Below, one piece after another: positions 36,106-44,956 of a stretch of DNA of 64,000 nucleotides; the stretch's first letter is position 1, and the number at the start of each line of letters is the position of its first letter. The stretch covers positions 129,190 through 193,189 of the forward strand of contig JANPPC010000013.1 of assembly GCA_031428275.1 (NCBI GenBank), in the 5' to 3' direction. Source of the stretch: Pseudobdellovibrio sp031428275. GTDB taxonomy: Bacteria; Bdellovibrionota; Bdellovibrionia; Bdellovibrionales; Bdellovibrionaceae. The translations under genes were made by a program, and so were the position numbers. The notes under the pieces are model-generated. The model searched no databases, was not told the DNA's origin, and was given only the letters and a program-made list of their open reading frames with translations.

Positions 36106-36361
36106 GCGTGGGCAGTTCGCTATTGAAGCGGTGCTGCTAATGACTGTTCTTGTAGGAGCTTTTGTTTTTGTTACACAAAAAGCTCGTGAAATGAAACTGA
36201 TTCAAAATCTAGCTTCAAAGCCTATGGAACAACTTTCAACAATGACCGGATACGGAAGTTGGAAACAACAGTGTTCGGCCCAAGGTAAATCAAACCGTGA
36301 AACTTTAGGTAAATGCCACCCTAATTCTATTCATCGCTCTCTTAGTTCGGACCCTTTATGA
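36068..36361 (+). CDS. Minor pilin (pseudopilin) of the Tad system
   Basis: 97 residues from the ATG at 36068 (GGAG 6 bases upstream). A short basic leader ends KNKRG/QFAIEAVLL, a class IV prepilin site with Glu at +5, followed by a membrane helix (about 18-36) and a small soluble domain with two Cys (QQCSAQ and GKCHP). The reading frame is open further upstream, but that start would lie inside the previous gene. The four-base overlap ATGA joins it to the next gene. Confidence 0.7.
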   Translation: MKTNVFLGSIKNKRGQFAIEAVLLMTVLVGAFVFVTQKAREMKLIQNLASKPMEQLSTMTGYGSWKQQCSAQGKSNRETLGKCHPNSIHRSLSSDPL

Positions 36362-37068
36362 TGAAATTAGCTATTAATAAAACTAAACCTTCGATGCTTC
36401 GATCTAATTCTGGTTTTATTATCGCTGATTTTTTATTTTCATTCGTCTTAGTTATCGGAATCGGAATTGTTATTTTCGGTTTAACTTTTTCATTAGCGAC
36501 CATTGAAGTGGCGCAATATATTGTTTGGTCAAGTGCGCGCAACTTTGCGGCCGGCAACGTCAGTGAATCGGCGGCCAGCAATCAAGCCACGTTAAAATTT
36601 AATAATTTAAGTCAGCAATTTCCGTTATTAACTGGGCAAGGCGCCACGGGCTCGGCTTGGTTTACGCTTGATGAGTACAAAGTCGGAAACCTTGCGCGAA
36701 TCGATCAAGATCTGTCGGCCAAAATAGCTGTTGATCTGCCCAATCGCGATCCAAATAATGAAGAACGTCAGCCTTGGATCGGCGCTAGCGCAAAAATTTA
36801 CTTAAAACTATTTGCGGGTTTGCAAATTCCGTTTTTAGGAAAAATAGCAACTGATACTTCAACTTTTGCATTTCCGGTACGCGCTTTTATCATTCGAAGT
36901 CCTAGCCAAGCCGAATGCAGTGCTTTTTATAATTTCGATAATCGATTCGTAAAAGGCATAAAGCCTTCGAATCAATTTTTGCAAATGACCAGTGCTACGA
37001 TGGTCTCACCACCGACCGAGGGCGAACAGCGGGAAGCCTACGTAAATCAGGAAGACAACGGATGCTAA
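36358..37068 (+). CDS. TadE-like minor pilin
   Basis: 236 residues. The N-terminus has a leader with RSNSG/FIIADFLFSF, where an acidic residue (Asp) stands at +5 in place of Glu, followed by a long hydrophobic helix (about 22-52). The remaining 180 residues are a periplasmic domain with two Cys. TadE/TadF-like proteins are processed by the prepilin peptidase and prime pilus assembly. The +5 Asp is a deviation from the canonical site. Confidence 0.65.
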   Translation: MMKLAINKTKPSMLRSNSGFIIADFLFSFVLVIGIGIVIFGLTFSLATIEVAQYIVWSSARNFAAGNVSESAASNQATLKFNNLSQQFPLLTGQGATGSAWFTLDEYKVGNLARIDQDLSAKIAVDLPNRDPNNEERQPWIGASAKIYLKLFAGLQIPFLGKIATDTSTFAFPVRAFIIRSPSQAECSAFYNFDNRFVKGIKPSNQFLQMTSATMVSPPTEGEQREAYVNQEDNGC

Positions 37069-37625
37069 AAACCCGAAAGAATCGAAAATTTAAAAAATCA
37101 GAAAAAGGCATGGCGATTATCGAATCAATCCCCGTGCTATTTTTGCTAGTTGTGGTATTTAATTTTTCGTTGGGTTTTTTTGGCGCGGTTCATTCAGGAA
37201 TTTTAAATTCAATCGCTTCTTATAACTATACCTTAGAGACTTTTCGTTTTAAGTCGAACTTGGTTTATTTTCGACCCGGCGCTGCCGGAACTAACTATTT
37301 AAAATCACAAAATCGAGTTCATGGCACCGTACAAGAAGGTAGCGTCGCACAAGCCGGTGGAAAAGAAGATAAAGGTAAGTGGCCAGCAACCATGCGCGGA
37401 ATAACTTTAAACTACGAAAAAGGTAATGCACGGAGGGGTCTGGCTAATGTGAATACGGCTGGCGGTACCGAAAGTGATCGAAACTTCGGTGGCAAAGAAA
37501 GCTCGACTAACATCTGGTTTGCAGATTCAAAGTACAAGCCAGTAGAAGGAACTTCAATACAAACGCCTAGAATATGGATCAAGACCGTTTATGGAATATG
37601 TCTAACAACCGATTGTGGTGAGTAG
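37062..37625 (+). CDS. TadE-like minor pilin
   Basis: 187 residues: strongly basic leader, cleavage site KSEKG/MAIIESIPV with Glu at +5, one helix (about 18-42), then a soluble domain with a terminal CLTTDC pair. It overlaps the preceding gene by 7 bp and is followed by cpaB after 9 bp. It is the fourth pilin-like protein after Flp in this locus. Confidence 0.7.
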   Translation: MLKTRKNRKFKKSEKGMAIIESIPVLFLLVVVFNFSLGFFGAVHSGILNSIASYNYTLETFRFKSNLVYFRPGAAGTNYLKSQNRVHGTVQEGSVAQAGGKEDKGKWPATMRGITLNYEKGNARRGLANVNTAGGTESDRNFGGKESSTNIWFADSKYKPVEGTSIQTPRIWIKTVYGICLTTDCGE

Positions 37626-37634
37626 GAGTTCAAT

Positions 37635-38471
37635 ATGGGACCAAATGAATCACGAAATTTATGGATCTCAATCGGTGCAGGCGTTTTTGCAACCTTCATG
37701 TTGTATTCGTACTCTCAAGAAAAAAAAGCCGACATCGATAAAATTGCGGGCGACAAAGTTAGAGTCGTTGTGGCTAAGTCTAATATTCGTGAAATGGATA
37801 CCATCTACGATGACGTTTTAGAAGTTGTCGAAAAAAATCGTGCCGATGTTGAACCTGATTACTACTCAAGTATCCCAGAAGTTATTGGCGGAGTAGCTGC
37901 CATTCCGATTAAACAAAGACAGACAATCACTAAAAATAAAGTTTTAGAACCTGGGCCCGAGACAGGTATGGCGATACAAGTGGCTCCGAATAAACGAGCC
38001 GTTACTATTCCGGTGAATGATGACCGCGCTAATGCCCGACTGATTAGACCTGGTGACCGCGTAGATATCATGGCCGTAATTGATTCTGGCAGAGGTGCTG
38101 GGCAAAAGCGTGAAGTAAGTATTCTGATGCAAGATGTAGTGATTTTAGCTACGGGCGTGAATGTTCATAATAACTTACCTCGTACAATTGAGCGCGACCC
38201 TAGCGGAAAGCAACTGGTGCAAACAACTTTAACTGGCGATACAAAATATTCGACGCTTACAATTGAAGCCGATCTTCAGCAAGCTCAAGATCTGATTTAT
38301 TTAGTATCGACAAATTCAAGCAGTTTATATTTTCTTTTACGTAATCCGAATGATCGCAATAAGGCTGCGCGCCTACCGGCATCTTCGTCTGAATCAATTC
38401 AATACAGGACTTCTGTCCCGTCTAGTGGATACTCGGTTCAGCCAGTTCAGAATGGCATTCCAGGCCGTTAG
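37635..38471 (+). CDS. cpaB: Flp pilus assembly protein CpaB/RcpC
   Basis: 278 residues with one N-terminal membrane helix (about 9-26) and a SAF/CpaB domain in the periplasm (KVRVVVAKSNIREMDTI, later RAVTIPVNDDRANARLIRPG and DRVDIMAV). It accompanies the secretin and may gate or scaffold it. TAGGAG lies 6 bases before the ATG. Standard position before cpaC. Confidence 0.9.
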   Translation: MGPNESRNLWISIGAGVFATFMLYSYSQEKKADIDKIAGDKVRVVVAKSNIREMDTIYDDVLEVVEKNRADVEPDYYSSIPEVIGGVAAIPIKQRQTITKNKVLEPGPETGMAIQVAPNKRAVTIPVNDDRANARLIRPGDRVDIMAVIDSGRGAGQKREVSILMQDVVILATGVNVHNNLPRTIERDPSGKQLVQTTLTGDTKYSTLTIEADLQQAQDLIYLVSTNSSSLYFLLRNPNDRNKAARLPASSSESIQYRTSVPSSGYSVQPVQNGIPGR

Positions 38472-38491
38472 GCGATACACTTATAGGTGGA

Positions 38492-40108
38492 ATGAAACTA
38501 AAAGTAACGCACCTACTTTTTCAATTTAAATTTTGTACCGGGCTATTCTTTGCCGGGCTATTTTCTGCTGAGCTTTATGCCCAACAAGCTACAACGCCCG
38601 CTACGGCTCCAGCTATAACTGCACCAAGTACCACCGCTGCTACGAACGTTACTTTACCCGCAAGCACCAGCGTTGACGACGAAGTATCGAGCGAACTGCC
38701 TAATGCACGCCGTATTCGCCGCCATATTAACCTCATCATGGGCATGGAACACGACGAAGAATTATTAATTCCCAATATAGAAACTGTTATTAAAGGTCGT
38801 ACAGATTTTTTTGATATTAAACGAATTAAAGGAACAGACTTTTTTAGAATGACTCCGAAAAAAGTTGGTAACGGTATCGCGACAATCAACAATCGCAAAA
38901 CAGGCCAAATACTAGTCGAGCTTCGCTTTGATATCCGCGATGACACGATTGAAAAAACAATGCGTGAAGTTCAGTCTTTACTTGGAGATATCGAAGGCAT
39001 TGAATTCAAAATTGTTAACAATATTATTTTAATTGATGGTTATGCTATTCTTCCACGAGATCTCGTTCGTATCGCACAAGTCATAAAAAACTTTGGTACC
39101 GATAAAGTAAGGTCATTAGCTACACTAAGCCCAACTGCACGTAAAAAAATTGCTGAGTACATTTCGCGCGATGTAAATAACCCAGAAATCACGATCACCG
39201 CGGTGGGCGATTATTTAAAACTAGAAGGTCAAGTTAACAACGCCGCCGAAAAGTCTCGCGTTATTAGTATTGTTGAACTTTATATGCCTGATCTAGTCAT
39301 CGATGTAGCGCCTGATACTGATCATATCAAAATTATGGGTCGTAAGAATACCGGCGGTATCGCAAATTTAATTATCGATTTAATCACGATTAAAAAAGAT
39401 GACGAAAAAGTAGAACCTCCACCTAAAATGGTTCAAGTGGTTGCCCACTTTGTCGAATTCAGCAGCGGCTATTCAAAGGGCTTTGATTTTAATTTTACGC
39501 CGTCTTTAGGTAGCTTAGACGGCGCCTCGCGCGGGCCGACTTCGACGTTAGGTGAAACCGCGCAAATTCTGAATAATTTATTGCCTAAATTAAAATGGGC
39601 TAAGTACCATGGTTTTGCCAAGGTTCTTGATACTGCGTCTATCTTGATTCAAGACGGATCATCGGGAAATATCAGTCGAAATGTTTCAATTGAAACCGGG
39701 TTTCGTGACGGTGAAAATGGCTCTAAAACTCCGATTAACCAAACGGCCGGAGTAACGCTATCTTTAACTCCTAGAATTAAATCAGAGCGTTCAGGCTTAG
39801 TGTTATTAGAAGCATTAAACGTCTCGGTCAGAGATCAAAATCAAAATTCAAATAATCAAACAGAAATCAGAACACAAATCAGTGTGCGCGATCGCCAAAG
39901 CGCCGCTTTTGGTGGTTTAATTAAAAAGCAAACTAGTAATAGCTTTGGTGGATCACCCGACAATAAAGATGCCATCATTACTTTACGCCAAGGTAAAAGC
40001 TACGCCCGTAAAGATTCACAATTCGTTGTATTCATTACGCCAATCATCAAATCTTCGGCTAGCGCTGGCGTAGACCAGGTCAAAAAGAAATTCAGATTCA
40101 GAGAGTAG
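38492..40108 (+). CDS. cpaC: Tad pilus outer-membrane secretin CpaC/RcpA
   Basis: 538 residues with a signal peptide (about 1-31, ending LYAQQ), an Ala/Thr/Pro-rich linker, N-terminal periplasmic domains including a BON-like segment (about 195-275), and a secretin domain from about residue 310 (MVQVVAHFVEFSSGYSKGFD, SGNISRNVSIETGF, VTLSLTPRI). It forms the outer-membrane pore for the pilus. Gene order and domains are typical. Confidence 0.92.
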   Translation: MKLKVTHLLFQFKFCTGLFFAGLFSAELYAQQATTPATAPAITAPSTTAATNVTLPASTSVDDEVSSELPNARRIRRHINLIMGMEHDEELLIPNIETVIKGRTDFFDIKRIKGTDFFRMTPKKVGNGIATINNRKTGQILVELRFDIRDDTIEKTMREVQSLLGDIEGIEFKIVNNIILIDGYAILPRDLVRIAQVIKNFGTDKVRSLATLSPTARKKIAEYISRDVNNPEITITAVGDYLKLEGQVNNAAEKSRVISIVELYMPDLVIDVAPDTDHIKIMGRKNTGGIANLIIDLITIKKDDEKVEPPPKMVQVVAHFVEFSSGYSKGFDFNFTPSLGSLDGASRGPTSTLGETAQILNNLLPKLKWAKYHGFAKVLDTASILIQDGSSGNISRNVSIETGFRDGENGSKTPINQTAGVTLSLTPRIKSERSGLVLLEALNVSVRDQNQNSNNQTEIRTQISVRDRQSAAFGGLIKKQTSNSFGGSPDNKDAIITLRQGKSYARKDSQFVVFITPIIKSSASAGVDQVKKKFRFRE

Positions 40109-40137
40109 TTTTATATCGATCTTACACCAAGGTCGAG

Positions 40138-40165
40138 TATAGAAATGGGTCGTTTTAACCGATAA
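40138..40165 (+). promoter_or_regulatory. Sigma-28-like promoter before the fused ATPase gene
   Basis: TATAG (40138-40142), 15 bases, ACCGATAA (40158-40165). Spacing is identical to the candidate before flp. It sits in the only sizeable gap (74 bp) inside the pilus locus, 17 bases before the TTG start. Confidence 0.42.
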
Positions 40166-40182
40166 GATTATGTGGAGGCTCA

Positions 40183-42360
40183 TTGGCAATCAACCCTCAA
40201 TGTAATTTAATCGCTGTCGTTGGCGGAAAAGGTGGAGTCGGTAAGTCCGTCTTCGCCGCGAACCTTACTGCAGCTTTAACGCTAGAACTTCGTACACCTG
40301 TGCTATTGATTGATTGTGACTCACGCAGCGTGGGTGACCAAAATATTATCACAGGTATTAAGCCACTTAAAACGCTACGTGAGCTAGCGAACTCGGCACA
40401 GTCTTTAAATGCAACGCCACTACAGCAAATTGTAAGTCAACATCCGTCGGGTTTTTCGTATTTAGGCGCGGTCCGCGGACCAGAAGAAATTCTAAGTGTA
40501 CCGACTGATAATTTAACAAAGCTTTTAGAGTTTTTTTCACGCAGTTATAAATTTATCGTAGTTGACCTCGGAAATGACCTGGGGCCTATGCAAACAGCGG
40601 TGCTGCAAGAAGCTACGGCCATTACAATTGTTGCGACGCCTGAAATTTTAGTCGTGCAACAAACTCAGCGAATGATTAATGAACTACTAACGCAGACCTA
40701 TCCGAAAGAGATGTTTCAGCTAGTCCTAAATAAATTTTCAAATTCAGGTCTACAGCCCCAAGTCATCGGGCAGCATCTAGGTTTAGCCGCATTAGCATTA
40801 ATTCCCGCCGACGAGGCCACTACAGCCGCATCACTTCGTGATTCAAAGCCATTCGTAATTACTAATCCGAAGTCTGCAGTATCAGCCGCTTATTTTGATT
40901 TAGTACGTAAATTAACCGGCGGTATTTTACAAAAATTAAAAACTGTTCAAAAACCAAAACCGACCGCAGCCACAAATTCAACCGCACCCACAACGACGAA
41001 TGCAAACCCGCACGGCTACGATGCGCGTACACTACTAAAATTAAGAATTCACTCAGAACTTATACGCACGATTGATCTTAAAAAGATTTTAGCCGAAGTC
41101 GGCGATAGCGAAAGTAAAGAAAAAGAGTTACGCGCGAAAACGCAGCGTGATATCGGTCAGATTGTCGACAAAGAAGCTCCGGATTCAGCTCGTGAAGAGC
41201 GCCAGAAATTAGTTAAAGAAGTTCTAGAAGAAGCTTTAGGCCTGGGACCCTTAGAAGATATGTTAGCTGACCCCGCAATTTCTGAGATTATGGTTAACGG
41301 CTCAAATAAAATATTTGTCGAAAAAAATGGTAAAGTTACACTAAGTGGCATTAAATTCACATCAAACGATCACTTACGTAGAATTATCGAACGCATCGTC
41401 ACACCACTTGGTCGACAAATTAATAATTCAACTCCTTACGTGGATGCCCGCTTAAAGGATGGCAGTCGTGTGAATGCCGTCATCGAACCTTTAGCATTAG
41501 ATGGCCCGGCCCTTACAATTCGTAAATTTAAAAAAGGTGGAATTAACCCCGATAAATATATTGAATTTGGAAGCGCTACAAAAAATATGCTCGAATTTTT
41601 GAAGATCGCAGTTGAATATGGCTACAACGTCGTCATCAGCGGTGGAACGGGCTCAGGTAAAACATCTTTACTAAATATGATTTCACAGTACATCCCGTCT
41701 CACGAACGTATTATCACCGTCGAGGATGCGGCCGAATTACAAATGATGCAAGAGCACGTCGTGCGCTTAGAAACTCGCCCTCCTTCAATGGAAGGAACGA
41801 ACGCAGTCACAATTCGCGATTTGATTAAAAATGCTTTACGAATGCGACCCGATCGAATTGTCGTGGGTGAAACCCGCGATGGCGCGGCTTTAGATATGTT
41901 ACAGGCAATGAACACGGGGCATGACGGGTCAATGACAACTACACATGCGAACTCACCGCGCGAATGTATTGCGCGCTTAGAAACCCTGGTGATGATGTCG
42001 GGTCTTGATCTACCTGTTCGCGCGATTCGCGAACAGATTGCTGGAGCCGTTGATTTAATTGTACAAATCGTGCGCTTATCAGACGGCAGCCGTAAGATTA
42101 TAAGCATTACCGAAGTTGTTGGTATGCAGGGTGATATTATTACATTAGCAGAAATTTATAAATTCAAAGAAACGGGCTACGACAAAAACCGTAAGGTTCT
42201 TGGCCAATTTCAATCGACTGGTACAGTGCCAACCTTCGCCCAAGAAATTAAAGATAAGGGTGGGCATATCCCTATGGAAATATTTTCGAATGAAGTTCCG
42301 AAGGTAGCAATTCCGTCCGCAGCACCAGTGCCACCAAACCCAGTGAAAAAAGTTGGTTAG
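40183..42360 (+). CDS. Fused CpaE (TadZ)-CpaF (TadA) pilus ATPase
   Basis: 725 residues from a TTG start with a GGAGG site. Residues about 1-255 are a ParA/MinD-like domain (GGKGGVGKS near residues 14-22; VVDLGNDLG) like CpaE/TadZ, which localises the pilus machine. A Thr/Ala/Pro linker (about 260-280) leads to a complete CpaF/TadA secretion ATPase (about 285-690) with Walker A GGTGSGKTS near residue 486, ITVEDAAELQM, and TTTHANSPRE. The two are normally separate genes. No stop or frameshift separates them here. Confidence 0.92.
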   Translation: MAINPQCNLIAVVGGKGGVGKSVFAANLTAALTLELRTPVLLIDCDSRSVGDQNIITGIKPLKTLRELANSAQSLNATPLQQIVSQHPSGFSYLGAVRGPEEILSVPTDNLTKLLEFFSRSYKFIVVDLGNDLGPMQTAVLQEATAITIVATPEILVVQQTQRMINELLTQTYPKEMFQLVLNKFSNSGLQPQVIGQHLGLAALALIPADEATTAASLRDSKPFVITNPKSAVSAAYFDLVRKLTGGILQKLKTVQKPKPTAATNSTAPTTTNANPHGYDARTLLKLRIHSELIRTIDLKKILAEVGDSESKEKELRAKTQRDIGQIVDKEAPDSAREERQKLVKEVLEEALGLGPLEDMLADPAISEIMVNGSNKIFVEKNGKVTLSGIKFTSNDHLRRIIERIVTPLGRQINNSTPYVDARLKDGSRVNAVIEPLALDGPALTIRKFKKGGINPDKYIEFGSATKNMLEFLKIAVEYGYNVVISGGTGSGKTSLLNMISQYIPSHERIITVEDAAELQMMQEHVVRLETRPPSMEGTNAVTIRDLIKNALRMRPDRIVVGETRDGAALDMLQAMNTGHDGSMTTTHANSPRECIARLETLVMMSGLDLPVRAIREQIAGAVDLIVQIVRLSDGSRKIISITEVVGMQGDIITLAEIYKFKETGYDKNRKVLGQFQSTGTVPTFAQEIKDKGGHIPMEIFSNEVPKVAIPSAAPVPPNPVKKVG

Positions 42361-42364
42361 CTGA

Positions 42365-43258
42365 ATGGATTTATCTTCAATCACAAAAATTTTTAGCTAC
42401 GCCTGGGTTACCTTTCCTCTTTTTGGAATTGCAGTTTTTTTTGCTGTCTATTTTTGGGCTGATAAAGCTATTGTTAAAATCTACGATAAAAGTTTAGGTA
42501 GACGTTCAGAAATCATGCGCTACATGAAGCTGTTAGGTATGGACGTGACCGAAAAAAAAGTAACGCAGCTTCTGCTGATGAGCAGCTTCGGCTTAGGCTC
42601 GTTATTCTTTGTATTAGCCTGGCCTAATTTTGAAGTCGGAATTTTTCTGGGTATTTCTGCAGGTATTGCTGGGTTTCAACTTCCGCCTATTATTTTTAAA
42701 ACGATGTATCAAAAAAGATGTGCCTTGTTCGTTGATCAAATGGTTGACGCACTAACGATCATGGCAAACGGAATTAAATCAGGCTCTAACCCACAACAGT
42801 CTATGCAACGTGTTGTTGAGATTATGGGTAACCCCGTTAGCTCTGAATTTGCACAAGTTATTACGCAGACCCAATTTGGACAAAGCTTTGAAGAAGCATT
42901 GTCTGACCTTGGCGAGCGTATTCCGTTACCTGATGTACAGATGTTTGTGACCGCAATTAATATTCTTAAAGAGACCGGCGGTAACCTAGCAGAAACTTTT
43001 GCGACCATCGTTACTACAATTCGTGAACGTCAAAAATTAGAAAAAAAAATCGCTGCAATGACCGCCCAGGGCGTTATGCAGGGAATTATCGTTACGTGTA
43101 TTCCATTCATTTTAGGAGGAGTACTTTTTGCTCTTGATCCTACCTTTATTGCACCGATGTTCTCGACCGCCCTAGGTCTAGGGCTACTAGTCGCTATGCT
43201 AGGTTTGCAAATTATCGGTGGAGTCATGATCAAGAAGATTGTTACAATAAAAGTGTAA
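42365..43258 (+). CDS. tadB: Tad inner-membrane platform protein TadB
   Basis: 297 residues with membrane helices near residues 15-35, 75-110 and 235-290, and a cytoplasmic type II secretion F domain between (FVDQMVDALTIMANGIKSGSN, then FEEALSDLGERIPLPDVQMF). TadB and its paralogue TadC form the platform driven by the ATPase. Only one platform protein is encoded here; tadC is not next to it. Starts 4 bp after the ATPase stop. Confidence 0.87.
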   Translation: MDLSSITKIFSYAWVTFPLFGIAVFFAVYFWADKAIVKIYDKSLGRRSEIMRYMKLLGMDVTEKKVTQLLLMSSFGLGSLFFVLAWPNFEVGIFLGISAGIAGFQLPPIIFKTMYQKRCALFVDQMVDALTIMANGIKSGSNPQQSMQRVVEIMGNPVSSEFAQVITQTQFGQSFEEALSDLGERIPLPDVQMFVTAINILKETGGNLAETFATIVTTIRERQKLEKKIAAMTAQGVMQGIIVTCIPFILGGVLFALDPTFIAPMFSTALGLGLLVAMLGLQIIGGVMIKKIVTIKV

Positions 43259-43273
43259 ATGGAGAAATTCAGA

Positions 43274-44947
43274 ATGAAGCACTTTTTATTGTCGCTCGCA
43301 GCAGTCACCTTTTTCTTTCAATCTGCCCATGCTCTTGTTGATATGAATAATGCTAGTTATTCAAATACCTGGATCGACATGGAAGTTCCCGGTAACGGTT
43401 ACGATATGAAAATCGTGCGCGCTTACAAAAGCCGTACAATCTACAACGGAATGTTCGGTTTTGGTTGGTGTTCGAACTTCGAAACCAGGCTAGAAGCCAC
43501 TTCTGAAGGTAATATTAAAATTTCTGAATGCGGTGATGGCCAAGAGGTTATTTATTCTGCGCGCGAAATAACTAAAAAAGATGTTGAAAGCACCGTAGCC
43601 CAAATTATCAATAAAACCAAAGCTGACCCTAAAAATAAGTCAGCATCACCGGACTATTTAAAAAAACTTGCGTTTCAATTAATTGAAGATGACGACCAAC
43701 GTTCACAACTTGCCCGTCAGTACGGAATTGTTGTTCCGGTCAAAGAAGGCACGAAGTTCATGGCTAATGGTAAAGAAGTTGAAAACGTTGTTCTAGCAAA
43801 AGGCTTTTACACACGTAATTTAGCTGATGGCAGCTATCAACGCTTTGATATGCAAGGCCGCATTACTCACATGTACGATAAGAACAGTAACTTCTTAAAA
43901 TTCGAATACGACAAAGACATGCTAAAAGAGTTAGAGGATAATAACGCTCGTAAATTAGCTTTCAAATACTATCCGAACAAAAAAATTAAACAAATCACTG
44001 GGCCGAATGGCTTAAACGCTGAATACAAATACAGCGCGCAAGAAGATCTAGTTTGGAGCAAAAACATGTGGGCCAAGAAAGACTCAGATGTTTACGCCTA
44101 CGAATACAATGAATTTCATAATTTAACTAAAGCCACTTGGCCCGATAAAACTTTCGCGCTGATCCGTTACGATAACTTAAAAGATTGGGTCATGGGTTAC
44201 ACCGATCGCGAGAAATGTGTTGAAAACTACAAATACGACTTCTCTGCGAGCGATCCTAAGTTTCACTATTGGTCTGAAGTTAAGAAAATTTGCGGTAAAG
44301 AAACTGTGGCGAATAACAGATACGAATTTTGGCATAAACAACTTCCAAACGGACAAATTGTTCTTTCAAGAGTTCTAACAAGCGTAAATGGTAGTACTAA
44401 TGATATTTCGTATCACGACGTATTCGGTAAGCCCGTTTCCATTAAAAGAAATAACGAAAAAATTAACTTTGATTACTATGCCGATGGTCTAATTAAGATA
44501 AAGTCGTCTCCGCAGCTTAAAATTGAATATACTCATGATAACGTTTCTAAAAAGGTCGCAACCGTAAAAATGAGTTACTTTACCCAAAAAGGTAAAATAA
44601 CAGGCACTCGCCAAACCTCTTTTAAATACGATAACAAAGGTAATCTGACCTTCGCAGAAAATTCGGACGGTCAAAAAATTACAATGAGCTATGACGAAAA
44701 AGGCCGTATCGCTTCTATTTTAGATCAAGCGAAGAAGGTTGTTAAAATCGACTACGAAGAACGCTTTGGTAAGCCTAACGTGGTTTCAAGACCGGGTTTA
44801 GGAACAATTAAAGTAAGTTATAAGCCCGACGGTGATATCGCGAAAGTTGATAGCCCTGAAGGTCAAACAGTGGCTTCGCAAGTTGCCAGTACCTTCAATA
44901 ACTTGTTAGATGTTATCGCACCCGCCACCCAAGACTTGTATTTATAA
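43274..44947 (+). CDS. Exported YD-repeat (RHS-like) protein, Bd0109-like
   Basis: 557 residues from the ATG at 43274 (GGAG upstream; an ATG at 43259 is the alternative). A signal peptide (about 1-20, ending SAHAL) precedes a DUF6531-like N-terminal region (FGFGWCSNFETRLE) and a series of YD repeats, for example FDMQGRITHMYDKNSNFLKF, FKYDNKGNLTFAENSDG and MSYDEKGRIASILD. It lacks the long RHS core and any C-terminal toxin. In B. bacteriovorus the hit-locus gene bd0109 encodes a protein of this kind next to Flp pilus genes and binds Bd0108. Position and type match; orthology is from memory and gene order. Confidence 0.82.
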   Translation: MKHFLLSLAAVTFFFQSAHALVDMNNASYSNTWIDMEVPGNGYDMKIVRAYKSRTIYNGMFGFGWCSNFETRLEATSEGNIKISECGDGQEVIYSAREITKKDVESTVAQIINKTKADPKNKSASPDYLKKLAFQLIEDDDQRSQLARQYGIVVPVKEGTKFMANGKEVENVVLAKGFYTRNLADGSYQRFDMQGRITHMYDKNSNFLKFEYDKDMLKELEDNNARKLAFKYYPNKKIKQITGPNGLNAEYKYSAQEDLVWSKNMWAKKDSDVYAYEYNEFHNLTKATWPDKTFALIRYDNLKDWVMGYTDREKCVENYKYDFSASDPKFHYWSEVKKICGKETVANNRYEFWHKQLPNGQIVLSRVLTSVNGSTNDISYHDVFGKPVSIKRNNEKINFDYYADGLIKIKSSPQLKIEYTHDNVSKKVATVKMSYFTQKGKITGTRQTSFKYDNKGNLTFAENSDGQKITMSYDEKGRIASILDQAKKVVKIDYEERFGKPNVVSRPGLGTIKVSYKPDGDIAKVDSPEGQTVASQVASTFNNLLDVIAPATQDLYL

Positions 44948-44956
44948 GGAGCTGAC

